A stretch of DNA of 64,000 nucleotides, from assembly GCF_002953135.1 (NCBI RefSeq), contig NZ_CP026372.1, positions 2,542,001-2,606,000 on the forward strand, in the 5' to 3' direction. This DNA comes from Sphingobium sp. SCG-1. Lineage in GTDB: Bacteria; Pseudomonadota; Alphaproteobacteria; Sphingomonadales; Sphingomonadaceae. The notes beneath the pieces are model-generated. The model was not told where the DNA came from. It searched no databases and saw only the letters and a program-made list of their open reading frames with translations. Below, piece by piece: positions 24,849-34,093 of this stretch (the stretch's first letter is position 1; each line of letters begins with the position of its first letter). A program made the position numbers and the translations under genes.

Positions 24849-26168
24849 ATGCCCGATAACGCCACCTCCACCAACCCTGCGGTTCAGGCGCAACTGGATC
24901 GCCTCTGGTCGTTATCGCCCGGTGCGGACGTGCTGGGGCTGGACCGCATTACGCAACTGCTCGATCGGATCGGCAACCCGCATCTTTCACTGCCGCCCAT
25001 ATTCCATGTGGCGGGCACGAACGGTAAAGGCTCCACCTGCGCATTCCTGCGGGCCGCTCTGGAGGCTGACGGCAAGAGCGTGCATGTCTTTACCTCCCCC
25101 CATCTCGTCAGGTTCAATGAGCGCATTCGAATAAATGGCGCACTGATAAGCGACGCGCTACTCGCTAAGTATCTGGAGCGAATTCTCGACCTGGCCGGAG
25201 ATATCGGGGCGAGCTTCTTTGAGGTCACGACTGCCGCGGCCTTCCTCGCGTTCGCCGATCATCCCGCAGACGCCGCGATCATTGAAGTCGGCCTTGGCGG
25301 ACGCCTCGACGCCACAAACATCCTGCCTGCGCCCGCCGTATGTGGAATCGCGCAACTCGGTATCGATCATCAATCATTCCTGGGCGATACGCTCGCGGAA
25401 ATCGCAGCGGAGAAGGCCGGGATCGCCAAGCCTGGAGTGCCGCTCATCACCTCGCGATACGCGGCGGTGGTCGCGTCGATCATCGCGACGGCGGCGGAAA
25501 CGGCAGAGGCGCCCTATTTTCCGATGGGATCGGACTGGGACGCCGCGGTCTATCGCGATCGCCTGCATTATCGCGACGGCATGGGCAAGATCGAGTTGCC
25601 GCTTCCTCGCCTGCCCGGCCCGCATCAACCGATGAACGCCGCGCTTGCGATCGCGATGCTGCGCCATCAGGATGCCGTGCCCGTATCGGAAGCCGCATTG
25701 AAGGCCGCGCCGCTTTGGGCGCAATGGCCTGCCCGCTTGCAACGGCTCGATCATGGACCGCTGACAGCGCTCCTCTCCCGAGGCAATGCCCTCTGGCTGG
25801 ACGGCGGGCATAATGAGGCAGCGGGGGAGATGCTTGCAAAATTTTTGGATGGTTTATCGCCACAGGAAAAGCCTGTGCACTTGATAGTAGGAATGCTGTC
25901 CAACAAGGACGTTGCCGCATTTCTTCAGCCCATGCGGGGCAAAATCTCGCACATCTATTCGCTTCCGGTGCCGGGGCATGACCATCATCGCACCGACCGC
26001 TTCGAAGCCATTGCTCGGGAATGGGGCATAGTCTCTTCCGCACATGACAATGTGGCGGATGCCCTGGCCGCCGTCGCAGCCAGCGGAGACTCCGCGCCAA
26101 TTCTCATCGCTGGCTCCCTTTACCTCGCGGGCGATGTGCTTCTCCGAAACGATCAGCTACCGGATTAG
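24849..26168 (+). CDS. folC: Bifunctional folylpolyglutamate synthase / dihydrofolate synthase
   Basis: The 439-residue Mur-ligase-like enzyme has the P-loop FHVAGTNGKGSTCAFLRA at about residue 55, the folate-binding stretch FTSPHLVRFNERIRING, and the GLGGRLDATN motif. A C-terminal glutamate-ligase domain has WLDGGHNEAAG. It adds glutamate to dihydropteroate and extends folate polyglutamate tails. It ends the trpF-trpB-trpA-accD-folC run. Confidence 0.94.
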   Translation: MPDNATSTNPAVQAQLDRLWSLSPGADVLGLDRITQLLDRIGNPHLSLPPIFHVAGTNGKGSTCAFLRAALEADGKSVHVFTSPHLVRFNERIRINGALISDALLAKYLERILDLAGDIGASFFEVTTAAAFLAFADHPADAAIIEVGLGGRLDATNILPAPAVCGIAQLGIDHQSFLGDTLAEIAAEKAGIAKPGVPLITSRYAAVVASIIATAAETAEAPYFPMGSDWDAAVYRDRLHYRDGMGKIELPLPRLPGPHQPMNAALAIAMLRHQDAVPVSEAALKAAPLWAQWPARLQRLDHGPLTALLSRGNALWLDGGHNEAAGEMLAKFLDGLSPQEKPVHLIVGMLSNKDVAAFLQPMRGKISHIYSLPVPGHDHHRTDRFEAIAREWGIVSSAHDNVADALAAVAASGDSAPILIAGSLYLAGDVLLRNDQLPD

Positions 26169-26183
26169 CGCGCTTCTCATTAT

Positions 26184-26198
26184 TGCGATTGACTCGCA
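26184..26198 (+). promoter_or_regulatory. Candidate Fur-type operator upstream of the DUF6628-like gene
   Basis: The inverted repeat tgcga-N5-tcgca sits 46 bases before the ATG of the next gene. It differs at two positions from a Fur-box form I recall from other proteobacteria (tgcgaatgattcgca). A Fur protein is encoded at 44753-45175. The match is by eye only. Confidence 0.4.
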
Positions 26199-26243
26199 TT
26201 ATACGATCTATATGCTGCCCCTATCACTGCAGGAGCAGCATGC

Positions 26244-26714
26244 ATGACCTATCAAAGCCCCCGTGCTTCGGCACGGATCAGCCCTCAACTTCAGCGTCCA
26301 GTTCTCGATGAACCGGTGCCGCATACGATTGGCAGCCGGCTGTTCCTTTTCGCGATCCGCAGGATGGCCTCCGGCGGCGTCAACGATGCGCACGCGACTA
26401 ACGCGCTCCTCGGCAGTTTCGGGAAGAGCTACCGCCGACCGCTGATCCTGATGCGGGCGATGATGCTGGAGCTTTCGCGGGTGTCCAACCGTAAGATCAT
26501 GGTGGCGCCATGCTGCTGCACACGCATCACCAGCGACGAGGCGCGGCTGACGCGAGCTATGGGAGTCGGCCTGCGCGAGCCGCAAAAGGCGTTCGATGAC
26601 TTGTCGGCACTTCTTGCCAGTCCAGCGGTGCTGGGCGCCCTCACCTGTGCGCAGGCGGTGGCGCAGAGTTACATGGACCTGGGCTGTCCGATCGACCTTT
26701 ACGGAGCAGACTGA
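26244..26714 (+). CDS. Conserved sphingomonad protein, DUF6628-like
   Basis: The 156-residue protein is soluble and helical (RLFLFAIRRMASGGVNDAHA, SYRRPLILMRAMMLELSRVS) with a striking MVAPCCCTRIT triple-cysteine patch at about residue 90. I believe this matches DUF6628, a family common in sphingomonads with no known role. The three adjacent cysteines could bind metal or take part in redox chemistry, which is inference. A possible Fur site lies upstream, and aggag precedes the ATG. Its 3' end overlaps the convergent AmpG-like gene by 16 bases. Confidence 0.7.
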   Translation: MTYQSPRASARISPQLQRPVLDEPVPHTIGSRLFLFAIRRMASGGVNDAHATNALLGSFGKSYRRPLILMRAMMLELSRVSNRKIMVAPCCCTRITSDEARLTRAMGVGLREPQKAFDDLSALLASPAVLGALTCAQAVAQSYMDLGCPIDLYGAD

Positions 26715-28039
26715 GGCGCGGGTTCTTCGGTGCCCGCTGTCCCGACGCTGGCATCGATCAATCCCGCTCGCATCATCAGCCAGAACAGGACGATCCCCGG
26801 CACGGCAAGCGCTGTCGTCAACAGGTAGAAGTCGACATAGCCGAACGCCTCGATCATCGCGCCCGCGCTGGTGCCGGTTAGGAACCGCCCGACTATGCTC
26901 GCCGCTGCCGAGATCAGCGCATATTGGGCAGCGGTGAAACGCAGGTCGCAAAGGGCGGAGAAATAGGCGATCACCGTCACACCCCCGATGCCGCTAGCAA
27001 AGTTCTCGAATCCGATTGCGCCCGCCATGCCCCAATTATTGTGCCCTGCGGACGCCAGCGCTGCGAAGCTGAAATTGGAAACACCCATCAAGATCAGGCT
27101 CAACAATACCGATCGCTTCATCCCCATCCGCGCGTACACTATGCCGCCGACGAAGATGCCGATCAGGTAGGCCCAAAAGCCTATGCCGACGTCGTAGATG
27201 GCGATTTCGTCATTCGTGAAGCCGAGATCGTCGAACAGCAGCCGAAACGTCAGGTTGGCGAGTGTGTCGCCGATCTTGTGCAGCAGGATGAACAGCAGGA
27301 CGAGGAACGCGCCTTTCCGCTGGAAGAACTCGACCAAAGGTCCGGCGATCGACTGCCACACTTCGCCTGTGGCCCGCTTGGCGACGGGATCGCGATGCCT
27401 CTCCGGCTCACCCATGATAAGCCCCGTCAGCATGGCCGGAAGCGCGAAGATCGCGCATGCGAGATAGGCCCATTCCCACCCTATGCGGGATGCGAGTACG
27501 AGCGCCAGCGCGCCAGCCGCTACCGATCCGATCCGCCACCCATATTGTGTCATTCCCGATCCGACGCCGAGTTCTTCGGGCTTCAGTATTTCGATCCGAT
27601 AGGCATCGATGACGATGTCGAACGTCGCCCCGGCAAAGCCCACCAGCACAGCGGCATAGGCGGTTGCCAGCAGGCTGGACTTGGGATCGACAAATGCCAG
27701 GTTGGCGACTGCCGCCATGACGAACACCCCGGCCAGCAATAGCCAGGACACGCGCTTGCCGAGATGACCGATCAACGGCAGGCGGACTCCATCGACTGCC
27801 CAGGCCCACAGCCACTTTAGATTATAGACAAGGAAGGCCAGCGTGAATGCCGTAACGGCCTTCTTGTCTATCCCATCCTGCGCAAGCCGAGTCGTCAGGT
27901 TCGCCCCAATCATCGCGAAGGGAAAACCCGACGATATTCCGAGGAAGAACGCCGCTAACGGGGCGGGTTGCGTGTAGGGTCGAAACACATCCGGCACTTT
28001 GGCCCGCCAGCCTGCCGACTCGATTACAGTTGTCGCCAT
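26699..28039 (-). CDS. AmpG-like MFS transporter
   Basis: The 446-residue protein has about 12 transmembrane helices and the N-terminal FFLGISSGFPFAMIGANLTT followed by LKWLWAWAVDGVRLP, matching AmpG-type permeases of the inner membrane. AmpG imports anhydromuropeptides for cell-wall recycling and, in some bacteria, beta-lactamase induction. No beta-lactamase, ampR or recycling enzyme gene is adjacent, so the substrate is inferred from family only. Sphingomonads often have several such paralogues. Confidence 0.82.
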   Translation of the reverse strand: MATTVIESAGWRAKVPDVFRPYTQPAPLAAFFLGISSGFPFAMIGANLTTRLAQDGIDKKAVTAFTLAFLVYNLKWLWAWAVDGVRLPLIGHLGKRVSWLLLAGVFVMAAVANLAFVDPKSSLLATAYAAVLVGFAGATFDIVIDAYRIEILKPEELGVGSGMTQYGWRIGSVAAGALALVLASRIGWEWAYLACAIFALPAMLTGLIMGEPERHRDPVAKRATGEVWQSIAGPLVEFFQRKGAFLVLLFILLHKIGDTLANLTFRLLFDDLGFTNDEIAIYDVGIGFWAYLIGIFVGGIVYARMGMKRSVLLSLILMGVSNFSFAALASAGHNNWGMAGAIGFENFASGIGGVTVIAYFSALCDLRFTAAQYALISAAASIVGRFLTGTSAGAMIEAFGYVDFYLLTTALAVPGIVLFWLMMRAGLIDASVGTAGTEEPAPQSAP

Positions 28040-28101
28040 TCGCTCGGTCCCCCGCCCGTATCAACTATGCAAAGCTACACAGTTTAATGCGCGGTGACGC
28101 G

Positions 28102-28548
28102 TCATTCGGCAACACGAAACAGGCTCATCCCCGCTGGTGCACGCGGCAGCCGCACTTTTCGGATAACCGCGTCGATCACCTTGATGGCGCTGAGCAAGTC
28201 CTTTTGCGAGTAAGGCTTTGCAAGGCAACCATAAGCGATGTCCTGCGCCTCTATCGGACACGCCCCAGTCACGAACAGCACCGGTATAGCCCGCTGGCTG
28301 CCAAAAGCGGCGACCTCCACGCCATCTCGCTCGCTGGATAGCTTCACATCAGCAATCACCAGGTCGATTTCCTCGGCCTCGATCAATGCAACGGCAGCTT
28401 CGTAGCTGTCGACTGTTCCCACCACCGCATAGCCCGCTTGCGCTAGGAAATGCTCATTATCGAACGCAACCAGAGGTTCGTCCTCGACAACCAGGATGCG
28501 GCGGATGACTGGTCCCTTGCGCGCAGACGGCTCTTTCCCGAAAAACAT
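28102..28548 (-). CDS. Single-domain response regulator
   Basis: The 148-residue protein has one receiver domain: acidic pair in ILVVEDEPLVAFD, phosphoacceptor aspartate in LVIADVKLSS, threonine in VLFVTGAC, and lysine in CLAKPYSQKDL. No output domain follows, only a short basic tail. No histidine kinase is adjacent, so it is an orphan, similar to the stand-alone receivers common in alphaproteobacteria. The start is uncertain: the ATG at 28548 is used, and a longer frame starting at 28602 exists; neither has a strong Shine-Dalgarno. It diverges from rluB across 170 bases that hold both promoters. Confidence 0.83.
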   Translation of the reverse strand: MFFGKEPSARKGPVIRRILVVEDEPLVAFDNEHFLAQAGYAVVGTVDSYEAAVALIEAEEIDLVIADVKLSSERDGVEVAAFGSQRAIPVLFVTGACPIEAQDIAYGCLAKPYSQKDLLSAIKVIDAVIRKVRLPRAPAGMSLFRVAE

Positions 28549-28719
28549 TTGCCGTTTCGCCCCATTTCCGTCATCAGGCCCGCCACCATGGCGAGCATAC
28601 ATAAACGCTCGGCCACGCTCCGCAGTTGCTTGCCCAATGTCGTTTGAGTCTTCAAATTAGCGGCGCGATCGCACAGTTCACCATAACGCACGCGGCTCTG
28701 CCGACGAAAGGATTCTCTG

Positions 28720-29577
28720 TTGCAACCGCCAAAAAAAACGTTTCGCATCGTCGGCCCTGCGCGCGGCCCGCGTCGCCCGCGTGCCGGCGCGCTGAAGACG
28801 CCCGGTCCTGCCAATCCACATCCCGCCCGCGCAAAGGCTGCGGCCGGAGGCGACAAGGAGCCACAACGGATCGCAAAGTTGCTGGCACGGGCTGGGATCG
28901 CATCCCGACGAGAGATCGAGCGCATGATCGAAGAGGGTCGCATCGCAATCAACGGCGAAGCGGTGACCACACCCGCGACACTGCTGACGAACCTTCAAGG
29001 CGTAATCGTCGACGGCAAGCTAGTGGACGCGCCCGAGCCGACACGACTCTTTCTGTTCCATAAACCTTCGGGATATCTGACAACGGAGCGCGATCCAAAG
29101 GGCCGCCCGACAATCTATGACCGCCTGCCCGCTGGCTTGCCGCGCGTCATGCCGATCGGGCGGCTCGACATGACTACGGAGGGCCTGTTGCTGCTTACTA
29201 CCGATGGTGAGTTCAAGCGTCAGATGGAACTCCCTTCCACGGGCGTAGAGCGGAGCTATCGTGCCCGCGCGCATGGCAATGTCAGTCAGGCCCAGCTTGA
29301 GGAACTGGTGATGGGCGTGGAAATCGACGGCATTCGCTATGGCCGGATCGAAGCCAATCTGGAACGCCGCACCGGCACTAACCAATGGATTGAAATGACG
29401 CTGACGGAGGGAAAGAATCGCGAAGTTCGGCGCGTCCTCGAATATCTTGGTCTTGAAGTGAACCGCCTCATCCGCACGCGATATGGCGTATTCGAATTGA
29501 CGGACCTTCCGGTCGGCGATGTCTATGAAGTGCGTCAGCACGACCTTGCGCAATTTCGCAAGACGCTGAAGAAATGA
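28720..29577 (+). CDS. rluB: 23S rRNA pseudouridine synthase, RluB/RsuA family
   Basis: The 285-residue protein has a basic disordered N-terminus, an S4 RNA-binding domain (RIAKLLARAGIASRREIERM at about residues 50-69) and the RsuA-type catalytic domain with the aspartate in PIGRLDMTTEGLLLLT. The block NREVRRVLEYLGLEVNRLIR is typical. It probably isomerises U2605 of 23S rRNA, though RluE/RsuA-like specificity cannot be excluded. The TTG start has aaagga 6 bases upstream. Its stop overlaps rsmD by 4 bases. Confidence 0.9.
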   Translation: MQPPKKTFRIVGPARGPRRPRAGALKTPGPANPHPARAKAAAGGDKEPQRIAKLLARAGIASRREIERMIEEGRIAINGEAVTTPATLLTNLQGVIVDGKLVDAPEPTRLFLFHKPSGYLTTERDPKGRPTIYDRLPAGLPRVMPIGRLDMTTEGLLLLTTDGEFKRQMELPSTGVERSYRARAHGNVSQAQLEELVMGVEIDGIRYGRIEANLERRTGTNQWIEMTLTEGKNREVRRVLEYLGLEVNRLIRTRYGVFELTDLPVGDVYEVRQHDLAQFRKTLKK

Positions 29578-30116
29578 GGATCATCGCAGGTCAATGGCGC
29601 GGCCGCCCGATCATAGCGCCGAAGGGAGAAGTCACGCGTCCGACGGCCGATCGCACACGCGAAGCGCTATTCTCCATGCTGACGAGCCGCCTAGGCAGCT
29701 TTGAGGGTATTGCCGTTGCAGACCTGTTCGCGGGATCAGGTGCGCTGGGATTGGAAGCCCTTTCTCGCGGGGCTGCTACATGCGTCTTCGTGGAGCATGA
29801 CAAGGCGGCCGTCGATGCCCTGCGGGCCAATTCCGAGAAACTGGGTGTGCGCGCCGACATACGGCAGGCCTCGGCCCTTGCGCTGGGCAGCGCGCCAAAG
29901 CCGCTCGACCTTGTAATGATGGACCCCCCTTACGAAACGGGAGCAGGAGCAGTCGCGCTCGACAAGCTGTCGCGTCTCGGGTGGATAGGACCAGCGACTT
30001 GGGTCAGCATCGAAACATCGAGGCGTGAGAATATAGATGTGAAGGGTTTCGAAGCGGAAACGGTACGCGACATAGGCAAAGCGCGCATCCATCTTATGCG
30101 GCTGAGCGACACCTGA
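29574..30116 (+). CDS. rsmD: 16S rRNA (guanine-966-N2)-methyltransferase
   Basis: The 180-residue Rossmann methyltransferase starts with the typical MRIIAGQWRGRPI, has the SAM motif VADLFAGSGALGLEALSRGA and the catalytic DPPY motif (MMDPPYETG at about residue 117). It methylates G966 in the small-subunit rRNA. The coupling with rluB joins two rRNA-modification enzymes in one transcript. A terminator follows. Confidence 0.94.
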   Translation: MRIIAGQWRGRPIIAPKGEVTRPTADRTREALFSMLTSRLGSFEGIAVADLFAGSGALGLEALSRGAATCVFVEHDKAAVDALRANSEKLGVRADIRQASALALGSAPKPLDLVMMDPPYETGAGAVALDKLSRLGWIGPATWVSIETSRRENIDVKGFEAETVRDIGKARIHLMRLSDT

Positions 30117-30126
30117 AACCGCGCGA

Positions 30127-30158
30127 AAGAGGGGGCGAGCATAAGCCCGCCCCCTCTT
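30127..30158. terminator. Terminator after rsmD
   Basis: An 11-base perfect stem (aagagggggcg with its complement) closes a 10-base loop and is followed by a short T-rich stretch. It lies between convergent genes and can serve both. Confidence 0.8.
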
Positions 30159-30173
30159 ATCCTTTTGACAAAA

Positions 30174-30572
30174 TTATCTGCGCCTTTTCGCCTTACGGGC
30201 GTCAGAGGGATTGATGCAGCTATCCTGTACCGTCTTACTGCAAACCGGATAATCTGTCCGCGGAGCGGGCGGCGGCGCTGCATCCATGGTCGCGGGTGGC
30301 GCTGGCGGCGTAGGCGGAGTAGCGGAGTCGGCGGGCGCCATACCTGGATTCACTGGTGCTTCGGGTGCAGCGGGGGCAGTGCTGGGGTCTGACGGGGGCA
30401 TCTGCCCCGTCTGCGGCATCTGCTGTGCGCTCATGTCATTGGGCGGTGCGGGCGGTTGCGGCTGCGCTTCCCCCGCGGGAGGAGCCGCAGGTGCAGTCTG
30501 CCCTGCATCTTGTGCAATTGCAGGCGCGGCAAGTGCCAGGGCCGCCGTACTCAGCAGGATGGACAATCTCAT
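30174..30572 (-). CDS. Exported proline-rich protein of unknown function
   Basis: The 132-residue protein has a signal peptide (MRLSILLSTAALALAAPAIAQ), then an 80-residue P/A/Q/M-rich low-complexity region and a short conserved-looking C-terminus with two cysteines (YPVCSKTVQDSCINPSDARK) and a basic end. The two cysteines could form a disulfide in the periplasm. I recognise no family function. It is convergent with rsmD. Confidence 0.7.
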   Translation of the reverse strand: MRLSILLSTAALALAAPAIAQDAGQTAPAAPPAGEAQPQPPAPPNDMSAQQMPQTGQMPPSDPSTAPAAPEAPVNPGMAPADSATPPTPPAPPATMDAAPPPAPRTDYPVCSKTVQDSCINPSDARKAKRRR

Positions 30573-30738
30573 GACATATCTCCTTTTGTAGTTTTGATAC
30601 GATGCAGGAACAACCAGTCATTAATGGAGCCGTTCCGCTTCAGTAATTTTTGCACGACCAGACGTGCAGCAGCAGACGTGAACGGAAAGTACAGCATTGG
30701 CGCTTGCCCCACTCTGTTCCGTTCCCTAATTGTTCGGC

Positions 30739-33024
30739 ATGACATCGGCTATCGACATGAATTCTCGAGATTACGATCCGCCCTACATGCGCGGCTTGAA
30801 TGAACCGCAGCGTCAGGCCGTTTTGACAACGGAGGGACCCGTGCTGGTTCTGGCGGGCGCGGGAACCGGCAAAACAGCGGCTCTTACCGCGCGGCTCGCT
30901 CACCTGATCGCGACGCGCAAGGCATATCCGTCAGAGATTCTGGCGGTAACGTTCACGAACAAGGCAGCCCGCGAGATGAAGGAGCGTGTCGCCCGGATGA
31001 TGGGCGGCACGATGGAGGGGCTGCCCTGGCTTGGCACCTTTCACGCAATTGGCGCGAAGATGCTGCGCCGCCATGCCGAGTTGGTCGGCCTGCAAAGCAA
31101 CTTCACGATCCTCGACACCGACGACCAGCTCCGGCTGATGAAGCAGTTGATCCAGGCGGAGGGAATCGACGAGAAGCGATGGCCCGCGCGGCAGCTTGGC
31201 GGTTTAATCGATAGCTGGAAGAACAAGGGCCTAACGCCTCGCGACATCGACGCGGGCGAGAGCGAAGCTTATGCCAATGGCAAGGGACAGCAGCTTTATG
31301 CGGCCTATCAGGCACGCCTGCTCGCTCTCAACGCCTGCGACTTCGGCGATTTGCTGCTCCATGTTCTGACACTGCTCAAGACCGACCGCGAAGTGCTCGC
31401 CAGCTATCAGCAGCGCTTCCGCTACATCATGGTCGACGAATATCAGGACACCAACAGCAGCCAGTATCTCTGGCTCCGCCTGCTCGCGCAGGAGCGCAAG
31501 AACATCTGCTGCGTCGGAGACGACGACCAGAGCATCTACAGTTGGCGCGGCGCACAGGTCGAGAACATCCTGAAGTTCGAGAAGGACTTTCCCGGCGCGA
31601 AGATCGTCAAGCTGGAGCAGAATTACCGCTCCACGCCCCACATCCTCGCCGCAGCGTCCGGTGTCATTGCGGAAAATGGTGGGCGCCTCGGCAAGACACT
31701 ATGGACCGATGAACAGCAGGGCGAGAAGGTCCAGGTCATGGGCGTATGGGACGGGCCGGAGGAAGCCCGCCGCGTTGGAGACGAGATCGAGAACCATCAG
31801 CGCGCTGGCGGCACACTGGATGATGTCGCGATCCTCGTCCGCGCCCAGCATCAAACCCGCGAATTCGAAGATCGCTTCATCCAGATCGGCTTGCCCTATA
31901 AGATCATAGGCGGCTTCCGCTTTTACGAACGCGCCGAAATCCGCGATGCCCTCGCCTATCTCCGCCTTGTCAATCAACCTTCCGACGATCTGGCCTTCGA
32001 ACGCATAGTCAACGTTCCCAAGCGCGGCCTTGGCGACAAGGCTGTCGAGAAGATCCATCGCCTCGCCCGTGCCGAAGGCGTTCCCCTGACGATCGCCGCC
32101 GCGCGCATTATCGATAGCGATGAACTAACCCCGCAGGCCCGCCGTGCACTCGGCAATTTCGTGGGTGACCTCGCCCGCTGGCGCGACAAGGCCACGCAGT
32201 TGCCACATCCCGAACTCGCGCGCCAAATCCTCGACGAAAGCGGCTACACCGCCGTGCTTCAGGCGGAACGGTCCACCGAAGCCGCAGGCCGCCTTGAGAA
32301 CCTGACGGAACTCGTCCGCGCGATGGAGGAATATGAAACTCTCGGCGCATTCCTTGAGCATGTCAGCCTCGTCATGGACAATGAAGCGCAGGCGGACAGT
32401 CAGAAGGTCACCATCATGACCATCCACGCCGCAAAAGGGCTGGAATATGACACGGTGTTCCTGGTCGGATGGGAGGAAGGCATCTTCCCCTCCCAACGCG
32501 CGCTGGATGAAGGCGGCGTCGCCTCTCTGGAAGAGGAACGCCGCCTCGCCTATGTCGCTATTACCCGCGCACGCCGGAAGTGCATCATACTGCACGCTGC
32601 CAATCGGCGCATCTATGGCCAGTGGACAAGTTCCATCCCCAGCCGCTTCGTCGGCGAATTGCCCAAGGCACATATCGCGGAGGAAAGCAGCCTGAGCGGA
32701 GGCGCATCGCTTTGGCGCGCCAACTGGTCCGAACGCGACGATCCCTTCGCGGATGTCGTACGTGGCACCGGGCGCGGTCCTGGATGGCAGCGCGCCGTTT
32801 CCGGCGGGCAGTTCACGCGCGAACCGACCCGTATCGTCGAAGCGCGCACGTCCGCCGTATCGATCGGCAACAAGGGACGCAGCGACATCAGCGTGGGCCT
32901 GCGCGTTTTCCATCAAAAGTTCGGTTATGGAACAGTCGCCGAGATCGAAGGCAACAAGCTGGAGATCGACTTCGAAACCGCCGGCCGCAAGCGCGTCATG
33001 GACAGCTTCGTCAGCCTCTCCTGA
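30739..33024 (+). CDS. uvrD: UvrD/PcrA-type superfamily 1 DNA helicase
   Basis: The protein of about 761 residues has the SF1A helicase motifs in order: Walker A GAGTGKTAALTARLAHL near residue 43, VTFTNKAAREMKERV (Ia), VDEYQDTN (II), GDDDQSIYSWRGA (III), LEQNYRST (IV), TIHAAKGLEYDTVFLVGWEE (V), and YVAITRARRK (VI). A C-terminal Tudor-like segment (DISVGLRVFHQKFGYGTVAE) matches UvrD/PcrA. It unwinds DNA 3' to 5' in mismatch and excision repair. The start is unclear: TTG 30730, ATG 30739 and ATG 30757 all lack a good Shine-Dalgarno. Confidence 0.9.
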   Translation: MTSAIDMNSRDYDPPYMRGLNEPQRQAVLTTEGPVLVLAGAGTGKTAALTARLAHLIATRKAYPSEILAVTFTNKAAREMKERVARMMGGTMEGLPWLGTFHAIGAKMLRRHAELVGLQSNFTILDTDDQLRLMKQLIQAEGIDEKRWPARQLGGLIDSWKNKGLTPRDIDAGESEAYANGKGQQLYAAYQARLLALNACDFGDLLLHVLTLLKTDREVLASYQQRFRYIMVDEYQDTNSSQYLWLRLLAQERKNICCVGDDDQSIYSWRGAQVENILKFEKDFPGAKIVKLEQNYRSTPHILAAASGVIAENGGRLGKTLWTDEQQGEKVQVMGVWDGPEEARRVGDEIENHQRAGGTLDDVAILVRAQHQTREFEDRFIQIGLPYKIIGGFRFYERAEIRDALAYLRLVNQPSDDLAFERIVNVPKRGLGDKAVEKIHRLARAEGVPLTIAAARIIDSDELTPQARRALGNFVGDLARWRDKATQLPHPELARQILDESGYTAVLQAERSTEAAGRLENLTELVRAMEEYETLGAFLEHVSLVMDNEAQADSQKVTIMTIHAAKGLEYDTVFLVGWEEGIFPSQRALDEGGVASLEEERRLAYVAITRARRKCIILHAANRRIYGQWTSSIPSRFVGELPKAHIAEESSLSGGASLWRANWSERDDPFADVVRGTGRGPGWQRAVSGGQFTREPTRIVEARTSAVSIGNKGRSDISVGLRVFHQKFGYGTVAEIEGNKLEIDFETAGRKRVMDSFVSLS

Positions 33025-33028
33025 CGGC

Positions 33029-33604
33029 TCAGTCCAGTTGATCGAATAAGGATGTGGATGAAGTGGAGGCCATTCGCGCCGCATTCAGACGGGTTTGCGG
33101 CGTGTAGCCCAGAACGCGGCGTTCTTCCGGACTCTTCGCGTCGTAGTTTTCGGCGAGTGTCTTGCCATAGCTCGCCAACGTCGCAACCGACATGCCGCTG
33201 GACAGCGCGCTGGTCAGAACGTCGCGCTCCCGTGCCTTCATCTCGCTCCGCGCTGCGGCCTGTTCCTCATGTGAGAACTTGCCGCCCTCATTCAGAACAA
33301 TCGAGGCAAGTGCACGTCCTGACAACGCGTTCACTTCGGCATCCTTTTTGCCGGACGCATATTGCTTGTCCAGAGCAGCCCGGGTTTCCTGCGCCAGGGC
33401 GCCGAACTCCTTTGCCCGATCCGCCTGATTAGCTTGCGCCAACAGGCCCGAAGCAGAGATTGTTGCTGAGTCCGCTGAGTTGCCCGCGGCCTTTTCCTTA
33501 GCCGCCTGTGCAATCGCCAAACGCGCCTGGGTGGCCGTAATCGCGCTACTGCCCGTGGACGTTGAACCGTTCGTCAAAGTGGACATTATGGAAAGCAACG
33601 ACAT
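33029..33604 (-). CDS. Hypothetical Ala/Ser-rich helical protein
   Basis: This 191-residue protein is unrecognised. It has no signal peptide or membrane segment and is rich in Ala, Ser and Lys with heptad-like helical stretches (ATQARLAIAQAAKEKAAG, KEFGALAQETRAALDKQY). The C-terminus (PEERRVLGYTPQTRLNAARM) looks extended. The ATG at 33604 has gaggga upstream and is favoured over an earlier ATG at 33628. It converges on uvrD with 4 bases between stops, and no terminator hairpin is visible there. Confidence 0.65.
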   Translation of the reverse strand: MSLLSIMSTLTNGSTSTGSSAITATQARLAIAQAAKEKAAGNSADSATISASGLLAQANQADRAKEFGALAQETRAALDKQYASGKKDAEVNALSGRALASIVLNEGGKFSHEEQAAARSEMKARERDVLTSALSSGMSVATLASYGKTLAENYDAKSPEERRVLGYTPQTRLNAARMASTSSTSLFDQLD

Positions 33605-33670
33605 GGAATCCCTCGGACATTCAAGCAATCCGAAGGGTAAAGGATCAGGGTTAATAAATCCTTGTGCGTG

Positions 33671-34051
33671 TCAGGACGTTTCTATCCGGACGAGACCCTC
33701 ATGCGTCACGCGGCGATAGAAGCAGCTCGTTTCCCCTGTGTGACAAGCCGGCCCTGCCGCACGGGCAATGATCCAGATCGCATCCTGATCGCAATCAATC
33801 CGGATGTCTTCGACAGCCAGCACATTGCCGGATGTCTCACCCTTCTTCCAAAGGCTGTTCCGGCTCCTGGACCAGAAATGCGCTACCCTGGTTTCAAGCG
33901 TGAGAGCCAGTGCTTCCGCATTCATGTGGGCCAGCATCAGCACTTGCCCAGTCGCGAAATCCGTCACCACCGCAGTGATAAGGCCGTCGGAACTATATTT
34001 AGGATCAAGATGAAGACCGACATCGCGGGCTGTGGAAAGGTCTGCGTTCAT
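33671..34051 (-). CDS. hisI: Phosphoribosyl-AMP cyclohydrolase
   Basis: The 126-residue protein performs the third step of histidine synthesis. The zinc and substrate residues are visible in HFWSRSRNSLWKKGETSGN, DIRIDCDQDAIW and AGPACHTGETSCFYR. It is HisI-only, without a fused HisE pyrophosphohydrolase. No other his gene is next to it, so the pathway genes are split on this chromosome. Confidence 0.95.
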   Translation of the reverse strand: MNADLSTARDVGLHLDPKYSSDGLITAVVTDFATGQVLMLAHMNAEALALTLETRVAHFWSRSRNSLWKKGETSGNVLAVEDIRIDCDQDAIWIIARAAGPACHTGETSCFYRRVTHEGLVRIETS

Positions 34052-34093
34052 CCACGCGCTATAGGGTTAGCGAAGAGCCTTGCCAAAGGAAGA

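Noticed and set aside
26699..28039. AmpG-like gene as part of a beta-lactamase induction locus
   Set aside because: No beta-lactamase or ampR-like gene is nearby.
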